A stretch of DNA of 64,000 bases from Candidatus Zixiibacteriota bacterium (GCA_028289585.1 JANQPI010000026.1:310001-374000), one strand, 5' to 3'. Shown: positions 8,002-18,155, numbered from the stretch's first letter. Numbers and translations: made by a program. The notes: generated by a model from the sequence alone, not told the origin.

Positions 8002-8717
8002 GGTAGCTTATTGAGGACGACATCCTGGTTGTCAATTCGCACGTAATTGAAGCCGCCCATGAATTCGCCAGTGTTGATGTAGGTCCCGTGATCGAAATCG
8101 ACCCGATCGGCCGCATGCAAATGGCCGATCAGCACAAGATCATATCCCTCGTGCAACTTTGCCTTAGCCCAATCCCGATACTCGCCCGCCCAAATGTGGT
8201 CGCGCTCTCCGGTATGTTTCCGTGAGGTCGCGCTGACCGCTTTTGCCAGCGGGATCGCCCAGTCGACGGGGAGTTTGCGGTACAGCCAGATATTCAGTCG
8301 ATTACGGAGAATCCGTTTCAGAATCCGATAGCCCCAGTCGGAGCGCGCGAGTCCGTCGCCATGAATACAGAAGATTCGCTGGCCGGCGTACTCGGTAGCA
8401 AAGGAATCGCGGTGCATTGTGACTCCGAGATAGTCGGCGAAGTAGTCTGAGATCCAGAAGTCATGATTGCCGGCGACGTAATCGACGGTGATGCCGCGAT
8501 CGACGAGATCGCGAATTCCCAGCAAAACTGTCGGGTCGACTTTGGGGATCGCGTGCTTGTACTCGAACCAGAAGTCGTAGAGATCGCCGAGAATGATCAG
8601 GCGGTCGCCGTCGGCACGCACCCGGTCAAACAGGGTACTAATGTTCGCAACTTTGCGCGCTTCTTCGGCAGAGGTGCCGGCGCCGAGATGCGCATCGGAG
8701 AAAACGTAAAGCGCCAC
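7998..8717 (-). CDS. lpxH: UDP-2,3-diacylglucosamine diphosphatase-like calcineurin phosphoesterase
   Basis: A 239-residue metallophosphoesterase with all family blocks: SDAHLGAG at residues 7-14, GDLYDFWFEYK, GNHDFWISDY and GHLHAADR. The GDLYDFWFE block and the length fit the LpxH/YbbF branch, which removes UMP from UDP-2,3-diacylglucosamine to give lipid X in the cytoplasm. The rest of the lipid A genes lie 44 kb away (LpxC to LpxK), so an LpxH is expected in this genome. The start is a GTG, 20 bases after the purL stop. A related phosphoesterase with another substrate remains possible. Confidence 0.8.
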   Translation of the reverse strand: MALYVFSDAHLGAGTSAEEARKVANISTLFDRVRADGDRLIILGDLYDFWFEYKHAIPKVDPTVLLGIRDLVDRGITVDYVAGNHDFWISDYFADYLGVTMHRDSFATEYAGQRIFCIHGDGLARSDWGYRILKRILRNRLNIWLYRKLPVDWAIPLAKAVSATSRKHTGERDHIWAGEYRDWAKAKLHEGYDLVLIGHLHAADRVDFDHGTYINTGEFMGGFNYVRIDNQDVVLNKLP

Positions 8718-8737
8718 GGTCGGATCGACAGTCGCGC

Positions 8738-10990
8738 TTAGTCGACGCGATCCATCAACTCACCCAACGCGGAGTAGAAGCGATCGGCGATTGTCACCAG
8801 CGGCGAATCAACGAGGTCGTTGATGCGCAGGCGATCACCGCCGACGGTTCCGATTCGGGTAATCGGCACGCCAGCCTCGGTGAAGTGTGCAACGGTTTCA
8901 TCGACGGCATCGGTCGGACAGCTGAGGATGACTCGTGACTGTGACTCACCAAACAGGAGTGCGTCGGAACGAATGTTGCTTTCAACATCAATGGTCGCAC
9001 CCAACCAGTCGGACGCCACTTTGCTTTGGCCGATACAACATTCTGCCAATGCAATCGCCAGTCCACCGTCGGCGCAGTCGTGCGCTGACACAATCAGGCT
9101 GGCTCGTATCGCTGCGAGGAGGGCATCCTGTAGCCGTTTCTCGACCGCGAGGTCGAAGTGCGGAACGAGCCCGGTCGTTTGGTCGTGAACGGTCGCGAGA
9201 TATTCGGAAGCACCGAGTTCGTCATGCGTTTCACCGAGCAGCAGAATCGCATCGCCTTTGGCTCGGAAGAACGATGTGGTCACGTGGTCGGTGTGTTCGA
9301 CCATGCCGACCATGCCGATCGTCGGTGTCGGGAAGACCGCATACGTCGGATCTTCGTTATAGAACGAAACGTTGCCGCCGGTGACCGGTGTTTCGAACGT
9401 TTTACACGCCTCGCCCATACCTTTGATCGCCTCGGCGAATGTCCAGTAGACTTCGGGCTTGTACGGATTACCAAAATTGAGACAGTTTGTAACACCGAGT
9501 GGTTGCCCACCGGAGCAAACGATATTGCGAGCGGCTTCGGCCACGGCGATCTGTGTTCCAATTCGAGGATTCAAATAGCAGTAGCGCGCGTTGCAATCGG
9601 TTGTGACGGCCAGGGCACGTGAGGTTCCCCGGATACGCAGTACGGCGGCATCGGAACCGGGACCGACCATCGTATTGGTCCGCACCTGACTATCGTATTG
9701 CTCAAATACCCAACCTTTATGGCAGAGGTTGGGCGAGCCGATCATTTCCAGCAGCGTGGCGTTCAGATCGTCGGGGACCGAAACGGTCGTCGGATCGAAC
9801 GCGGCGACCGTGTCGAGATAGTCCGGACGTTTGGTTTCTCGATGGTAGACCGGTGCGTCGCCGCCCAGGACGAGTGAGTCGGCCGGGATCGCGGCGAATT
9901 GGCTGCCGTTGAAACGAACCGTCATCAGTCGGTCGGATGTCACCCGCCCGACAATCTCGGAATCGAGTCCCCACTTGTCGAAGACCGCCTTGACGGCAGC
10001 TTCGCGGCCCGGTTTCACACAGACGAGCATCCGTTCCTGCGACTCCGACAGCAGTACCTCATAAGGTGTCATCCGATCTTCACGGACCGGGACATCTTCG
10101 ATGGCGAGTTCTATTCCGGCTTCGCCACGGGCGGACATTTCCGATGATGAGCAGGTAAGGCCGGCAGCGCCCATATCCTGAATTCCGACGATGAGGTCCT
10201 GTTCGATGATCTCCAACGTCGCTTCAAGGAGCAGCTTTTCCATGAACGGATCACCGATCTGCACCGACGGGCGCTTCGCTGCCGACTCCTCGGTCAGCTC
10301 CTCGGAGGCGAAGGTCGCGCCGTGGATACCGTCGCGACCGGTCTTGGCCCCCACGATCATGATCGCGTTCCCCTCACCGGCGGCGGTCGCGGTCGCCATG
10401 TGGTCGGTCTTGACGAGACCGACGGCCATCGCATTCACCAGCGGGTTAGACGTATAGCAGGGATCGAAGAAGACCTCGCCAGCTACCGTCGGAACGCCGA
10501 AGGAGTTGCCGTAGTCACCAATTCCCCGCACGACACCGTCGACGAGATGCCGTACCTGCGGGCTCTTCGGATCGCCGAAGCGGAGGGAGTTAAGGGCGGC
10601 AATTGGCCGTGCACCCATCGTGAAAATGTCCCGGAGGATACCACCGACACCGGTTGCGGCGCCCTGGTATGGCTCAATCGCCGACGGATGGTTATGCGAT
10701 TCGATTTTGAAAACGACTGCGAGGCCGTTGCCGATATCGATCGCGCCGGCGTTTTCCTCACCCGCTTTGGCGACCATCCGCTCCCCGTCGCGGGGGAGGG
10801 TCTTGAGCAGAGCGATGGAGTTTTTGTACGAACAGTGCTCGGACCACATGACCGAGAAGATACCGAGTTCGGTAAACGATGGTTCGCGGCCGAGAATCGA
10901 GGTGATCTTTCCGTATTCTTCGGGGAGGAGCCCGTGTTGCTCAATCAGTTCCGGAGTGATCGTCGGTTCGGAGGCGGTAGCGTTACTCAT
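8738..10990 (-). CDS. purL: Phosphoribosylformylglycinamidine synthase, PurL subunit
   Basis: A 750-residue protein of the small PurL type, lacking the PurQ glutaminase. It converts FGAR to FGAM with ATP and ammonia passed from PurQ with PurS. Visible blocks are [11 protein letters not shown] near residue 45, the ATP/substrate stretch [29 protein letters not shown]-like [14 protein letters not shown], and the second half with [11 protein letters not shown] and [14 protein letters not shown]. The frame stays open for 84 codons upstream, but homology begins at the ATG at 10990. The gene is divergent from tilS and precedes lpxH in the same orientation. Confidence 0.95.
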   Translation of the reverse strand: MSNATASEPTITPELIEQHGLLPEEYGKITSILGREPSFTELGIFSVMWSEHCSYKNSIALLKTLPRDGERMVAKAGEENAGAIDIGNGLAVVFKIESHNHPSAIEPYQGAATGVGGILRDIFTMGARPIAALNSLRFGDPKSPQVRHLVDGVVRGIGDYGNSFGVPTVAGEVFFDPCYTSNPLVNAMAVGLVKTDHMATATAAGEGNAIMIVGAKTGRDGIHGATFASEELTEESAAKRPSVQIGDPFMEKLLLEATLEIIEQDLIVGIQDMGAAGLTCSSSEMSARGEAGIELAIEDVPVREDRMTPYEVLLSESQERMLVCVKPGREAAVKAVFDKWGLDSEIVGRVTSDRLMTVRFNGSQFAAIPADSLVLGGDAPVYHRETKRPDYLDTVAAFDPTTVSVPDDLNATLLEMIGSPNLCHKGWVFEQYDSQVRTNTMVGPGSDAAVLRIRGTSRALAVTTDCNARYCYLNPRIGTQIAVAEAARNIVCSGGQPLGVTNCLNFGNPYKPEVYWTFAEAIKGMGEACKTFETPVTGGNVSFYNEDPTYAVFPTPTIGMVGMVEHTDHVTTSFFRAKGDAILLLGETHDELGASEYLATVHDQTTGLVPHFDLAVEKRLQDALLAAIRASLIVSAHDCADGGLAIALAECCIGQSKVASDWLGATIDVESNIRSDALLFGESQSRVILSCPTDAVDETVAHFTEAGVPITRIGTVGGDRLRINDLVDSPLVTIADRFYSALGELMDRVD

Positions 10991-11045
10991 GGGGGGAATA
11001 ACGGGCCACTGATGGATCGGGTCAACCGGGATCACGAGCGTAAGA

Positions 11046-11074
11046 CTGACGGAACGGAGGGAATCCGTTATCAT
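11046..11074 (+). promoter_or_regulatory. Putative promoter of tilS
   Basis: CTGACG at 11046-11051, a 17-base spacer, and TATCAT at 11069-11074 lie in the 90-base divergent gap between purL and tilS. Only 6 bases separate the -10 from the tilS ATG. The nearest GGAGG is about 20 bases upstream of the ATG and too far for translation, so the transcript is likely leaderless. Confidence 0.5.
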
Positions 11075-11080
11075 ACAAGA

Positions 11081-12484
11081 ATGGCCGACTCGTTTCTTGA
11101 GAACATCGAACGAACCATCGAACGGCATCGCCTGCTCCGTACCCGTACCTTCCCGACGTTGGTGGGGCTGTCCGGTGGCGCCGATTCGGTGGCGTTGCTG
11201 CTGGCCCTCCACCGGTTGGGTATATCTGTCCGTGCGGCTCACTTATCGCACGGCTGGGACCAGGGTTTCGACGAGGCTGCGTTCAAGCTCTGCGACGATC
11301 TGACTGGTCGGTTTGGCATTACCTTGTATTGGCATGTGGCTCCTGCCGAGGTGGCCCGGACGGAAACCGCTGCCCGGGCGTGGCGGCGCTTTGCTCTGCG
11401 TGCGATTATGGCCGACGCCAAGTGCTTTCAAATCGCACTGGGGCATACGCGCGACGATCAGGTCGAAACACTCCTCTACCGGATAGCCCGCGGGACCGGA
11501 CCGACCGGCTTAATCGGAATGACTCCGAATTCGTTTCCGTATATCCGCCCCCTGATCGAAACGTCGCGATCGGCAGTTGAGCGGTGGCTGCGTGAACAGA
11601 TGGTCGAATGGATTGATGATCCGTCGAACAGAGACACCAGCCGACGACGGAATCTGATTCGCCACGAAATCCTCCCGCGACTCGAAGAAGTACATCCGGG
11701 GGCGATGAGTAACATCGCGCGTCTGTCGGACTTGATCGCGTTTGAAGTGTCAGCGCTTGAGGAATGGAGCGATCGTCTGCTGTCAGAGTCTGGCTATGAC
11801 ACTGCGGGGAGAAAGTTCTGTCTTGCCGCCACCCGACTCCGCCGGTATCCTCAAGCGATCGTGTATCGAGCACTGCGGAGAGTCCTGATGACTGTTGCTG
11901 AGCTCGATTATCCACCCGATCGAGCGACACTAACCGCCGCCTACGAAGTGGTAGCCGCTGGAGTGGGTCGCGTTGACTGTGCCGGGGGGGTGATCGTTGC
12001 TGCGGCCTCACGTGCTGAAGGATCGGTCGTGGTGGTTGGCAAAACGCGACCGACGCCTCTCGAACCGCACACTCTCGCGATACCCGGGAACGTTTGCTGC
12101 AACGATCTCTCGGGAATGGTGATTTCGGCGCGCGTGCGGTCGGGCAGAGACTGGCGGCACGATGGTTCCCTGCGGTCAGTTGTGTTGCGTCGCGCCTCCG
12201 TTGAGGGGCCGCTCTACGTTCGGGGCATCACTACGGGAGAGCGGTGGCAGCCGCTGGGATCGCCCGGTTCTCGCAAGGTCTCGGATTATCTGATCGATCG
12301 CAAACTGCCCCGGTTGCTTCGTGAAGATCAGGTCGCTGTCGCCGATCGGCACGGCATTGTTTGGTTGGTCGGCTTCGATATTGCCGATCGTGTTAAGGTA
12401 CAGAATGACAACGAGGAACAACTTGTCCTACGATTTCGAGTCCCTGCCGGACCTCAAGGCCAACGACTTCACTATCCTCTTTGA
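11081..12484 (+). CDS. tilS: tRNA(Ile)-lysidine synthase
   Basis: A 467-residue PP-loop ATPase that converts C34 of tRNA-Ile(CAU) to lysidine so the tRNA reads AUA. The ATP loop SGGADSVAL sits at residues 31-39, followed by [34 protein letters not shown], and [19 protein letters not shown], the usual tRNA/ATP contact block. The C-terminal domain with [22 protein letters not shown] and [12 protein letters not shown] is present, so this is the full-length bacterial type. The ATG at 11081 was chosen because the open frame before it is antisense to purL. Its likely substrate tRNA is at 18051. Confidence 0.94.
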   Translation: MADSFLENIERTIERHRLLRTRTFPTLVGLSGGADSVALLLALHRLGISVRAAHLSHGWDQGFDEAAFKLCDDLTGRFGITLYWHVAPAEVARTETAARAWRRFALRAIMADAKCFQIALGHTRDDQVETLLYRIARGTGPTGLIGMTPNSFPYIRPLIETSRSAVERWLREQMVEWIDDPSNRDTSRRRNLIRHEILPRLEEVHPGAMSNIARLSDLIAFEVSALEEWSDRLLSESGYDTAGRKFCLAATRLRRYPQAIVYRALRRVLMTVAELDYPPDRATLTAAYEVVAAGVGRVDCAGGVIVAAASRAEGSVVVVGKTRPTPLEPHTLAIPGNVCCNDLSGMVISARVRSGRDWRHDGSLRSVVLRRASVEGPLYVRGITTGERWQPLGSPGSRKVSDYLIDRKLPRLLREDQVAVADRHGIVWLVGFDIADRVKVQNDNEEQLVLRFRVPAGPQGQRLHYPL

Positions 12485-12977
12485 TCAGGAGAAGATTGCC
12501 GCGACGGTTCGCCGGTTGGGTCGGTCAATAACCAAAGACTACGCCGGTCGTGAACCAGTGTTGATAGGTATCCTGAAGGGGTGCACAGTCTTTCTCGCCG
12601 ACTTGATTCGGGAAATCGCGTTGCCGGTCCAAATTGAATACGTCTGGGCATCATCGTATACGCGAGGTGCGAAACAGTCGGGACACCTGGTGGTCGGCGA
12701 TGCGTTTACGACCGATATCCGGGGGCGGGACCTGATTATTGTCGATGGAATCGTCGACAGCGGCCGCACGATTCTGTCGCTCCGAGAGCGTTTAGTGGAA
12801 CTGGAACCGGCCTCGGTCGCGGTTGTTGCATTGATAAACAAACCTCATGCTCACCGGCAGCCCCTTCAGCTCGACTATGTCGGATTCTCGATTGGCAATG
12901 AGTTTGTGATCGGCTATGGTTTGGATAACACCGGAAACTACCGAAACTTACCGGTGATTGGCCGCTTCCGCGACTAA
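12405..12977 (+). CDS. hpt: Hypoxanthine phosphoribosyltransferase
   Basis: A 190-residue type I phosphoribosyltransferase that salvages hypoxanthine and guanine to IMP and GMP. The PRPP-binding motif LIIVDGIVDSGRTI is near residues 106-119, the diphosphate loop ILKGCTVFLADLIRE near residue 49, and the C-terminal purine contact FSIGNEFVIGYGLD is present. I give the ATG at 12405, which makes an 80-base overlap with tilS; a TTG at 12420 would shorten it by five residues. The order tilS-hpt-ftsH is conserved in many bacteria. Confidence 0.93.
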   Translation: MTTRNNLSYDFESLPDLKANDFTILFDQEKIAATVRRLGRSITKDYAGREPVLIGILKGCTVFLADLIREIALPVQIEYVWASSYTRGAKQSGHLVVGDAFTTDIRGRDLIIVDGIVDSGRTILSLRERLVELEPASVAVVALINKPHAHRQPLQLDYVGFSIGNEFVIGYGLDNTGNYRNLPVIGRFRD

Positions 12978-12982
12978 CCCAC

Positions 12983-13011
12983 CTGACTTTGGGCTGCCCG
13001 GTGCGTATAAC
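12983..13011 (+). promoter_or_regulatory. Putative promoter of ftsH
   Basis: CTGACT at 12983-12988, a 17-base spacer and TATAAC at 13006-13011 sit just after the hpt stop. Unlike several other genes here, ftsH has a normal leader of about 30 bases with AAGGAGAG before its GTG. Confidence 0.5.
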
Positions 13012-13046
13012 GGATACGGATCTGTCGTCCGTGATAAGGAGAGACT

Positions 13047-14993
13047 GTGACTCAGCAAAATGAACCGACCCGGCGCCGCCGCTCCGGAGACGGAAAGGAT
13101 CAGGAACCACCGAAGATGCGAGGCATCGGTCGGCCCATCATCTTCTGGGTCGCCCTTATCCTCACGGTCGTCCTTCTCTACTCATACATGAGTAACTTCG
13201 ACCCCGATTCGGTTGAGATCACGTACACGGAATTCATCGCTGAAGTCGACGGCGGAAACGTCAGCGAGGTTACGTTTACAGATCGCTCAATCGAGGGAAA
13301 ACTGTCTCAGGCAAAAGGCTTTTCCCGCGGTCGGCCGGGGGTGACGTACTCTCGATTCGCGACCCGGATTCCGTTTTCTGACAACAACTACGAATTGATC
13401 AGCCGGCTCGAAGCGCAGAATGTGAAGATTGTGGCGAAAGAGCCCTCCAATGTGTGGCCGGTGGTCATTTCCTTTTTGCCGTTCCTGCTGATTATTCTGA
13501 TCTGGCTTTTCTTCCTCCGCCAGATGCAGGGCGCGGCCGGGGGACCAAAGGGGCTGTTTTCGTTCGGTAAATCGAAAGCGAAGCTGCTTACCGATGAGCG
13601 TCCCAAGGTGACATTTGCGGATGTTGCCGGTGCGGATGAGGCGAAGGAGGAGCTTCAGGAGATTATCGAGTTTCTCAAAGAGCCTGGCAAATTCCAGAAG
13701 CTCGGTGGCAAGATTCCGAAGGGCGCACTGTTGCTTGGTCCACCGGGAACGGGAAAAACGCTTCTCGCCCGAGCGGTCGCCGGTGAGGCGGGGGTGCCGT
13801 TTTTCTCGATGTCCGGATCCGACTTTGTGGAGATGTTTGTCGGTGTCGGTGCCAGCCGCGTGCGCGATCTTTTCGAGCAGGGGAAGCGCAACGCGCCCTG
13901 TATCATCTTCATAGACGAGATCGACGCTGTGGGCCGTCACCGTGGCGCCGGCCTGGGCGGTGGTCACGATGAACGAGAACAAACGCTCAATCAGCTCCTG
14001 GTTGAAATGGATGGCTTCGAGTCGAACGAGGGCGTCATCCTGATCGCGGCGACCAACCGCCCCGATGTCCTCGATCCGGCGCTGCTGCGCCCGGGTCGGT
14101 TCGATCGACAGATTGTTGTCGGGACGCCCGATGTTAAAGGGCGCGAGGGAATTCTCAACGTGCATCTGCGGAAGATCAAGAAAGACCCCGATGTTGACGT
14201 TTCCGTCCTTGCTCGCGGAACGCCTGGGATGTCCGGCGCTGACCTCGCCAATATGGTCAATGAGGCCGCGCTGCTCGCCTCGCGTAAGAACCGTGATTCG
14301 GTCCATATGGATGACTTCGAAGAAGCGAAAGACAAGGTGCTGATGGGCTCGGCGCGCAAGTCACTCGTGATCGCCGACGATGAAAAGAAAGTTATCGCCT
14401 ATCACGAAGCGGGCCATGCGTTAGTTGCCAAGATGCTTCCCAAAGCTGACCCCGTACACAAGGTGACGATTATTCCGCGCGGCATGGCTCTCGGTGTCAC
14501 GCAGTCGCTGCCGGTCGACGAACGCCACACGCACTCGAAAGAGTATCTGGAGGCGACACTTGCGGTCATGATGGGGGGACGGGTCGCCGAGAAGATAGTC
14601 TTCGATCAGCTCGATACCGGAGCCGGTAACGATCTGGAGCGGGCGACCGCTTTGGCCCGCAAGATGGTGTGTAACTGGGGCATGTCGGCCAAGCTTGGTC
14701 CGGTCACCTTTGGTAAGCGCGATGAACATGTTTTCCTCGGCCGTGAGATGGCCCAGAGTGCCGACTACTCGGAGGCAACCGCGGTCATTATCGATACCGA
14801 AATCCGCGGTTTCGTTGAGCGCGCCGAAGAGAAGGCACACTCGATTCTTGAAAAGCATGTCGAGTCGCTACACCGCCTGGCTGATGCGCTCCTCGAACGT
14901 GAGATGGTTGATGCGCGCGAGGTTGATGAGATTATCTCCGAAGCGGATGGCTCCGGGGCACCGTCGCCGATGCCGATTCCTCAGCCGACCTGA
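13047..14993 (+). CDS. ftsH: ATP-dependent zinc metalloprotease FtsH
   Basis: A 648-residue membrane AAA+ protease that degrades misfolded membrane proteins and short-lived regulators, often including LpxC, whose gene is also in this window. Two transmembrane segments are visible ([18 protein letters not shown] near residue 31, and [19 protein letters not shown] near residue 140) around a periplasmic domain. The AAA module has GPPGTGKT near residue 231, Walker [10 protein letters not shown] and the second region of homology [19 protein letters not shown]. The protease zinc site HEAGHA starts at residue 453. The GTG start is preceded by AAGGAGAG. Confidence 0.97.
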   Translation: MTQQNEPTRRRRSGDGKDQEPPKMRGIGRPIIFWVALILTVVLLYSYMSNFDPDSVEITYTEFIAEVDGGNVSEVTFTDRSIEGKLSQAKGFSRGRPGVTYSRFATRIPFSDNNYELISRLEAQNVKIVAKEPSNVWPVVISFLPFLLIILIWLFFLRQMQGAAGGPKGLFSFGKSKAKLLTDERPKVTFADVAGADEAKEELQEIIEFLKEPGKFQKLGGKIPKGALLLGPPGTGKTLLARAVAGEAGVPFFSMSGSDFVEMFVGVGASRVRDLFEQGKRNAPCIIFIDEIDAVGRHRGAGLGGGHDEREQTLNQLLVEMDGFESNEGVILIAATNRPDVLDPALLRPGRFDRQIVVGTPDVKGREGILNVHLRKIKKDPDVDVSVLARGTPGMSGADLANMVNEAALLASRKNRDSVHMDDFEEAKDKVLMGSARKSLVIADDEKKVIAYHEAGHALVAKMLPKADPVHKVTIIPRGMALGVTQSLPVDERHTHSKEYLEATLAVMMGGRVAEKIVFDQLDTGAGNDLERATALARKMVCNWGMSAKLGPVTFGKRDEHVFLGREMAQSADYSEATAVIIDTEIRGFVERAEEKAHSILEKHVESLHRLADALLEREMVDAREVDEIISEADGSGAPSPMPIPQPT

Positions 14994-15000
14994 TCGATCC

Positions 15001-16272
15001 GTGCCAGTGACTCATAGACAGAAACTGTCGACAGCACCCTGGTGGTGCTGTCTTTTTTTGCTCCTCAGTGTATCAGCAGCTCCGGCACAGCCGAGGCCCG
15101 GAGATCCCGTTCCCGAAGAGGTGCAGGCGGCGATCATGCCGATCTGGCAACGGATGACGACATCCCTTGGTGTCGTTGATTCGATAGGTATTTACGCCCG
15201 GGCTGATTCGATTCGCACGCTCCTTGGGCCATTCGCCGGGCTGCCGGAGGTTGCCTCCAGTTACTTCCAGCCGATCGACAGTACGCTTCCCGATTCCGCG
15301 GACGTAATGATCTATTGGCGCGGGATCGCTCGGGAGCTGCTCGCCTCGAACTACTGGGTACGCAATCCTAGTCGCGACCCGTATCAGATGCCAACGGGCC
15401 TGCGGGCGGTTGGTCGGCCGATCATTGCTCTCCTGGAGGCGGCGAAAACGTTCCCGGAGGATGCGGTTATCTATTATGCCGAGGCGGACAAAGCCGGGCG
15501 CTATCTTGCCGCGTTGCAGATGCCGAACGGGCTGTGGCCGTTTCCGGACCTGCGCGACCGTCACCCGAGACTCGGCCGTATCGCCGAGCGCTTTCTCTCG
15601 CGCAATCCGGATCTGTTGGTTGATGGGTGGATCATTGACGATGCCGGCCAGGGGGATTTCTTCTACGATCAGGGAATCTGTGGTGTTGCCATCACGCGTC
15701 TTGCCGCCGCAACCGATGATCCGCTGTGGGATAGCATTGCGGCCCAGGCAATTGCCTGGACGACCAGTCGACCGCTCTCCTCCAATTGGAACTACAACGC
15801 ATTTGCGGCCTGGCAGGTCGCCGAGCAGATCGATGCGACCGGTGACACCACACTCCTGCCGGAACTCTTTCGCTTTGTGCACTACGGCATCCTGCCGGGA
15901 CAGATGGAGAACGGGCGTTGGTTTGATCCGCACAACGCGCGGCTTGTGTATGAGGCGATCCTCGGCCGGGGGCTACTCGCTGCCTGGCGTGTCTGGCCCG
16001 AGTCTGACTATCGAAGATCTCTTGCTGACCGACTCCGTCTAACACTCGACGACCTGGCCGATCGCATCATCCGGAAGGGAGCGTCCTCGAACTCCACGAC
16101 GACGCAGCTGCTCGCCGATGCGAGTCGACTGCTACCGAATCCGAGCCCAAGATGGGTCGCCGCGCTCAATGTCAACGTCAACGCGGCGGTACATCTCATT
16201 GACGATATTCGGGCACCACACATTGGCCTCTATCTGGCCGAATACCTCCGGTTCCGATTCGGTGCATCGTAA
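15001..16272 (+). CDS. Secreted protein of unknown function, possible alpha/alpha toroid
   Basis: A 423-residue protein with an N-terminal signal peptide (VTHRQKLSTAPWWCCLFLLL, then SVSAAPAQ). I do not recognise a named family. The mature part is helical, with repeated aromatic-rich segments such as AGRYLAALQMPNGLWPFPD, NWNYNAFAAWQVAEQI and ENGRWFDPHNARLVYEAILG, a look shared with alpha/alpha-toroid glycosidases and cyclases. Starts are GTG at 15001 or 15007; no clear ribosome-binding site is seen. The signal peptide codons coincide with a strong terminator hairpin downstream of ftsH, so the gene may be expressed only by read-through or from an unseen promoter. Confidence 0.65.
   Translation: MPVTHRQKLSTAPWWCCLFLLLSVSAAPAQPRPGDPVPEEVQAAIMPIWQRMTTSLGVVDSIGIYARADSIRTLLGPFAGLPEVASSYFQPIDSTLPDSADVMIYWRGIARELLASNYWVRNPSRDPYQMPTGLRAVGRPIIALLEAAKTFPEDAVIYYAEADKAGRYLAALQMPNGLWPFPDLRDRHPRLGRIAERFLSRNPDLLVDGWIIDDAGQGDFFYDQGICGVAITRLAAATDDPLWDSIAAQAIAWTTSRPLSSNWNYNAFAAWQVAEQIDATGDTTLLPELFRFVHYGILPGQMENGRWFDPHNARLVYEAILGRGLLAAWRVWPESDYRRSLADRLRLTLDDLADRIIRKGASSNSTTTQLLADASRLLPNPSPRWVAALNVNVNAAVHLIDDIRAPHIGLYLAEYLRFRFGAS
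15030..15059 (+). terminator. Rho-independent terminator after ftsH, inside the next coding region
   Basis: GACAGCACC (15030-15038) pairs perfectly with GGTGCTGTC (15044-15052) across a 5-base loop and is followed by seven T residues. It lies 36 bases after the ftsH stop but within the codons for the signal peptide of the next gene, so it may act as a partial terminator or attenuator. Confidence 0.8.
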
Positions 16273-16313
16273 TCGACGTTGCATCGTACTTTGAACTGTC
16301 GCACACTGGTGGT

Positions 16314-17249
16314 ATGAGGTCAGAATCGCCATCATCTGACAACGTTCCGCTTCAGGTCTCTTTCCCCGACGGCCGAGTTTTGCCGCTCGATCGACCCCGT
16401 CTCATGGGCATTCTCAATGTGACGCCCGATTCCTTCTCCGATGGTGGCGTGCACACCGACATCGGAGCCGCGGTCGCTCATGCCCTTCGGATGGAGTCAG
16501 AGGGGGCCGATATCATTGATGTCGGAGGGGAGTCGTCGCGACCCGGTGCCGATCCGATTCTGTCTGAGATAGAACAGCAGCGGGCCATTCCCGTTATTCG
16601 GGAGCTGCGCCGACAGAGCGACGTTCTGATCTCGATCGACACGTACCACGCGGACACGGCTCGGGCAGCGCTTGAGGCCGGTGCGAACATGGTTAACGAC
16701 ATCACGGCGATGCGTGGTGAGGAAACGATGGCCGAAGTTGTTGCCGAGGCCGGCTGCCCGATCATTCTCATGCACATGCGTGGGACGCCGAAGACGATGC
16801 AGACCGAAACGCACTACGACGACGTGTTGCGTGAACTCGATTCATTCTTTGCCGAACGGGTACGTTTTGCCACGTCTCAGGGTCTTCGACGTGAGCAGTT
16901 GCTCTTTGACCCGGGGATCGGATTCGGAAAGGATCTGGAAGACAACGTTCGACTCATCCAGGGCATTACGTCCTTCGATCGAAGTTGCTGTGGGCTGACG
17001 GCAGTTCTGGGCGTCTCCAGGAAGAGCTTCATTCAGAAGATCTATCCCTCCGATCGTCCAGCTTCAGCTCGGCTCGGTGGTTCGATTGCGCCCTTGTTGT
17101 TCACCATCGAACGCTTCTCGCCACATACCAAACATCGGATCTATCGCGTCCATGATGTCCATGAATCGGCGGAAGCACTTGCCGTTTGGATGAAGATCGG
17201 CGAGTTCATCCCGTGTCCGGGTTACACCGAGGTGATGAGTGACGTTTGA
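16314..17249 (+). CDS. folP: Dihydropteroate synthase
   Basis: A 311-residue TIM-barrel enzyme that joins p-aminobenzoate to dihydropterin pyrophosphate in folate synthesis. The family signatures are clear: LMGILNVTPDSFSDGG near residue 29, GADIIDVGGESSRPGA near residue 63, and LLFDPGIGFGKD near residue 197. The C-terminal part RVHDVHESAEALAVW matches the end of the barrel. The ATG at 16314 gives about 28 residues before the first signature. The 3' end overlaps the diadenylate cyclase gene by 11 bases; the folP-cdaA pairing recurs in several phyla. Confidence 0.95.
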   Translation: MRSESPSSDNVPLQVSFPDGRVLPLDRPRLMGILNVTPDSFSDGGVHTDIGAAVAHALRMESEGADIIDVGGESSRPGADPILSEIEQQRAIPVIRELRRQSDVLISIDTYHADTARAALEAGANMVNDITAMRGEETMAEVVAEAGCPIILMHMRGTPKTMQTETHYDDVLRELDSFFAERVRFATSQGLRREQLLFDPGIGFGKDLEDNVRLIQGITSFDRSCCGLTAVLGVSRKSFIQKIYPSDRPASARLGGSIAPLLFTIERFSPHTKHRIYRVHDVHESAEALAVWMKIGEFIPCPGYTEVMSDV

Positions 17250-17994
17250 ATTCATTGACTTCGATCCTCTCAAAGACGGCATCGACATCCTCGTGGTGGC
17301 GTTCATCATCTATCAGGTGCTGCGTTTAACTCGCGGGACTCGGTCGGCACAGATCATTGTTGGGTTATCGCTTCTCGCGCTGGTTGGGTTCGGCGCATAC
17401 TTCTTCCAGTTGCAGGGACTGACGTGGCTGTTCTCGAATCTGGCAACGTTTGGGTTTATTGTCCTGGTGATCGTTTTTCAACCCGAGTTGCGATCGGCCC
17501 TGGCAACCTTCGGCCAGAACCGCCTCTTTGCCGTTTTTGGCCGGGTCGAGGATAAGCGGATCGTCGAAGATGTCTCACGGGCTGCCTTGCGGCTTGCGGA
17601 GTTGCGTTACGGTGGATTGATCGTGATCGAGCGCCGAACCGGCCTGCGCAACTTCGCCGAAACCGGCAAGGAGTTATCGGCCGAGCTCTCGAGCGAGTTG
17701 CTGATCACGCTGTTCACGCCATATACCCCGCTGCACGACGGTGCGGTCATCGTCAGTGGCGACAAGATCATTGCGGCGGCGACGTCGTTGCCCCTGACCT
17801 CCAACGAGCGGTACAAGAAGCTCTACGGGATGCGCCACAAGGCGGCGATCGGGCTATCGGAATTGTCCGATGCCGTGGTTGTGATCGTTTCCGAGGAGAC
17901 GCAGCAACTGGCGATTGCGGTGAATGGAGATCTCAATCGCAACATCCCTCGCGGTGAGTTTCGCGATCGGCTGGCCGGGTTACTGGCCCAATAA
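17239..17994 (+). CDS. cdaA: Diadenylate cyclase, CdaA/DacA type
   Basis: A 251-residue membrane enzyme that makes cyclic di-AMP from two ATP. Three hydrophobic segments occupy residues 15-80 (ILVVAFIIYQVL, IIVGLSLLALVGFGAYFF, FGFIVLVIVF), followed by the DisA_N catalytic domain. The DGA motif is at 167-169 in PLHDGAVI. The usual RHR motif appears as RHK at 199-201 (GMRHKAAIGLSE), a conservative change in a nucleotide-binding motif. The start is a GTG that overlaps the folP stop by 11 bases, so translation is probably coupled. Confidence 0.9.
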   Translation: MTFEFIDFDPLKDGIDILVVAFIIYQVLRLTRGTRSAQIIVGLSLLALVGFGAYFFQLQGLTWLFSNLATFGFIVLVIVFQPELRSALATFGQNRLFAVFGRVEDKRIVEDVSRAALRLAELRYGGLIVIERRTGLRNFAETGKELSAELSSELLITLFTPYTPLHDGAVIVSGDKIIAAATSLPLTSNERYKKLYGMRHKAAIGLSELSDAVVVIVSEETQQLAIAVNGDLNRNIPRGEFRDRLAGLLAQ

Positions 17995-18005
17995 GCCCGG
18001 TCTCC

Positions 18006-18034
18006 TTGACAGACCACGGGTTTTCCCATATTCT
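18006..18034 (+). promoter_or_regulatory. Promoter of the tRNA-Ile/tRNA-Val transcript
   Basis: TTGACA at 18006-18011, a 17-base spacer and TATTCT at 18029-18034, ending 16 bases before the first tRNA base. This is the closest match to a consensus housekeeping promoter in the window, as expected for stable RNA. Confidence 0.8.
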
Positions 18035-18050
18035 AACAGGCTCGGGCTCG

Positions 18051-18124
18051 GGGCCCTTAGCTCAGTTGGTTAGAGCGGCTGACTCATAATCAGCTGGTCG
18101 CAGGTTCGAGTCCTGCAGGGCCCA
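18051..18124 (+). tRNA. tRNA-Ile(CAU), lysidine-type
   Basis: A 74-base cloverleaf with a 7-base acceptor stem GGGCCCT/AGGGCCC, anticodon CAT at 18085-18087 in loop CTCATAA and a standard T-arm. The variable and T-arm region (GGTCGCAGGTTCGAGTCC) resembles AUA-reading tRNA-Ile2 of E. coli and B. subtilis more than initiator or elongator Met. The CCA end is not encoded. TilS at 11081 would modify C34. Elongator tRNA-Met is the alternative. Confidence 0.85.
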
Positions 18125-18155
18125 AGACATTGGGCCGATACAGACAGTAAAGCGC

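Noticed and set aside
10322-11080. Upstream extension of the tilS frame across purL
   Set aside because: It is the antisense of purL. The ATG at 11081 starts the normal TilS N-terminus and has a promoter-like element just before it.
10991-11242. N-terminal extension of purL by 84 codons
   Set aside because: Homology begins at the ATG at 10990; the extension lies antisense to tilS and has no family resemblance.
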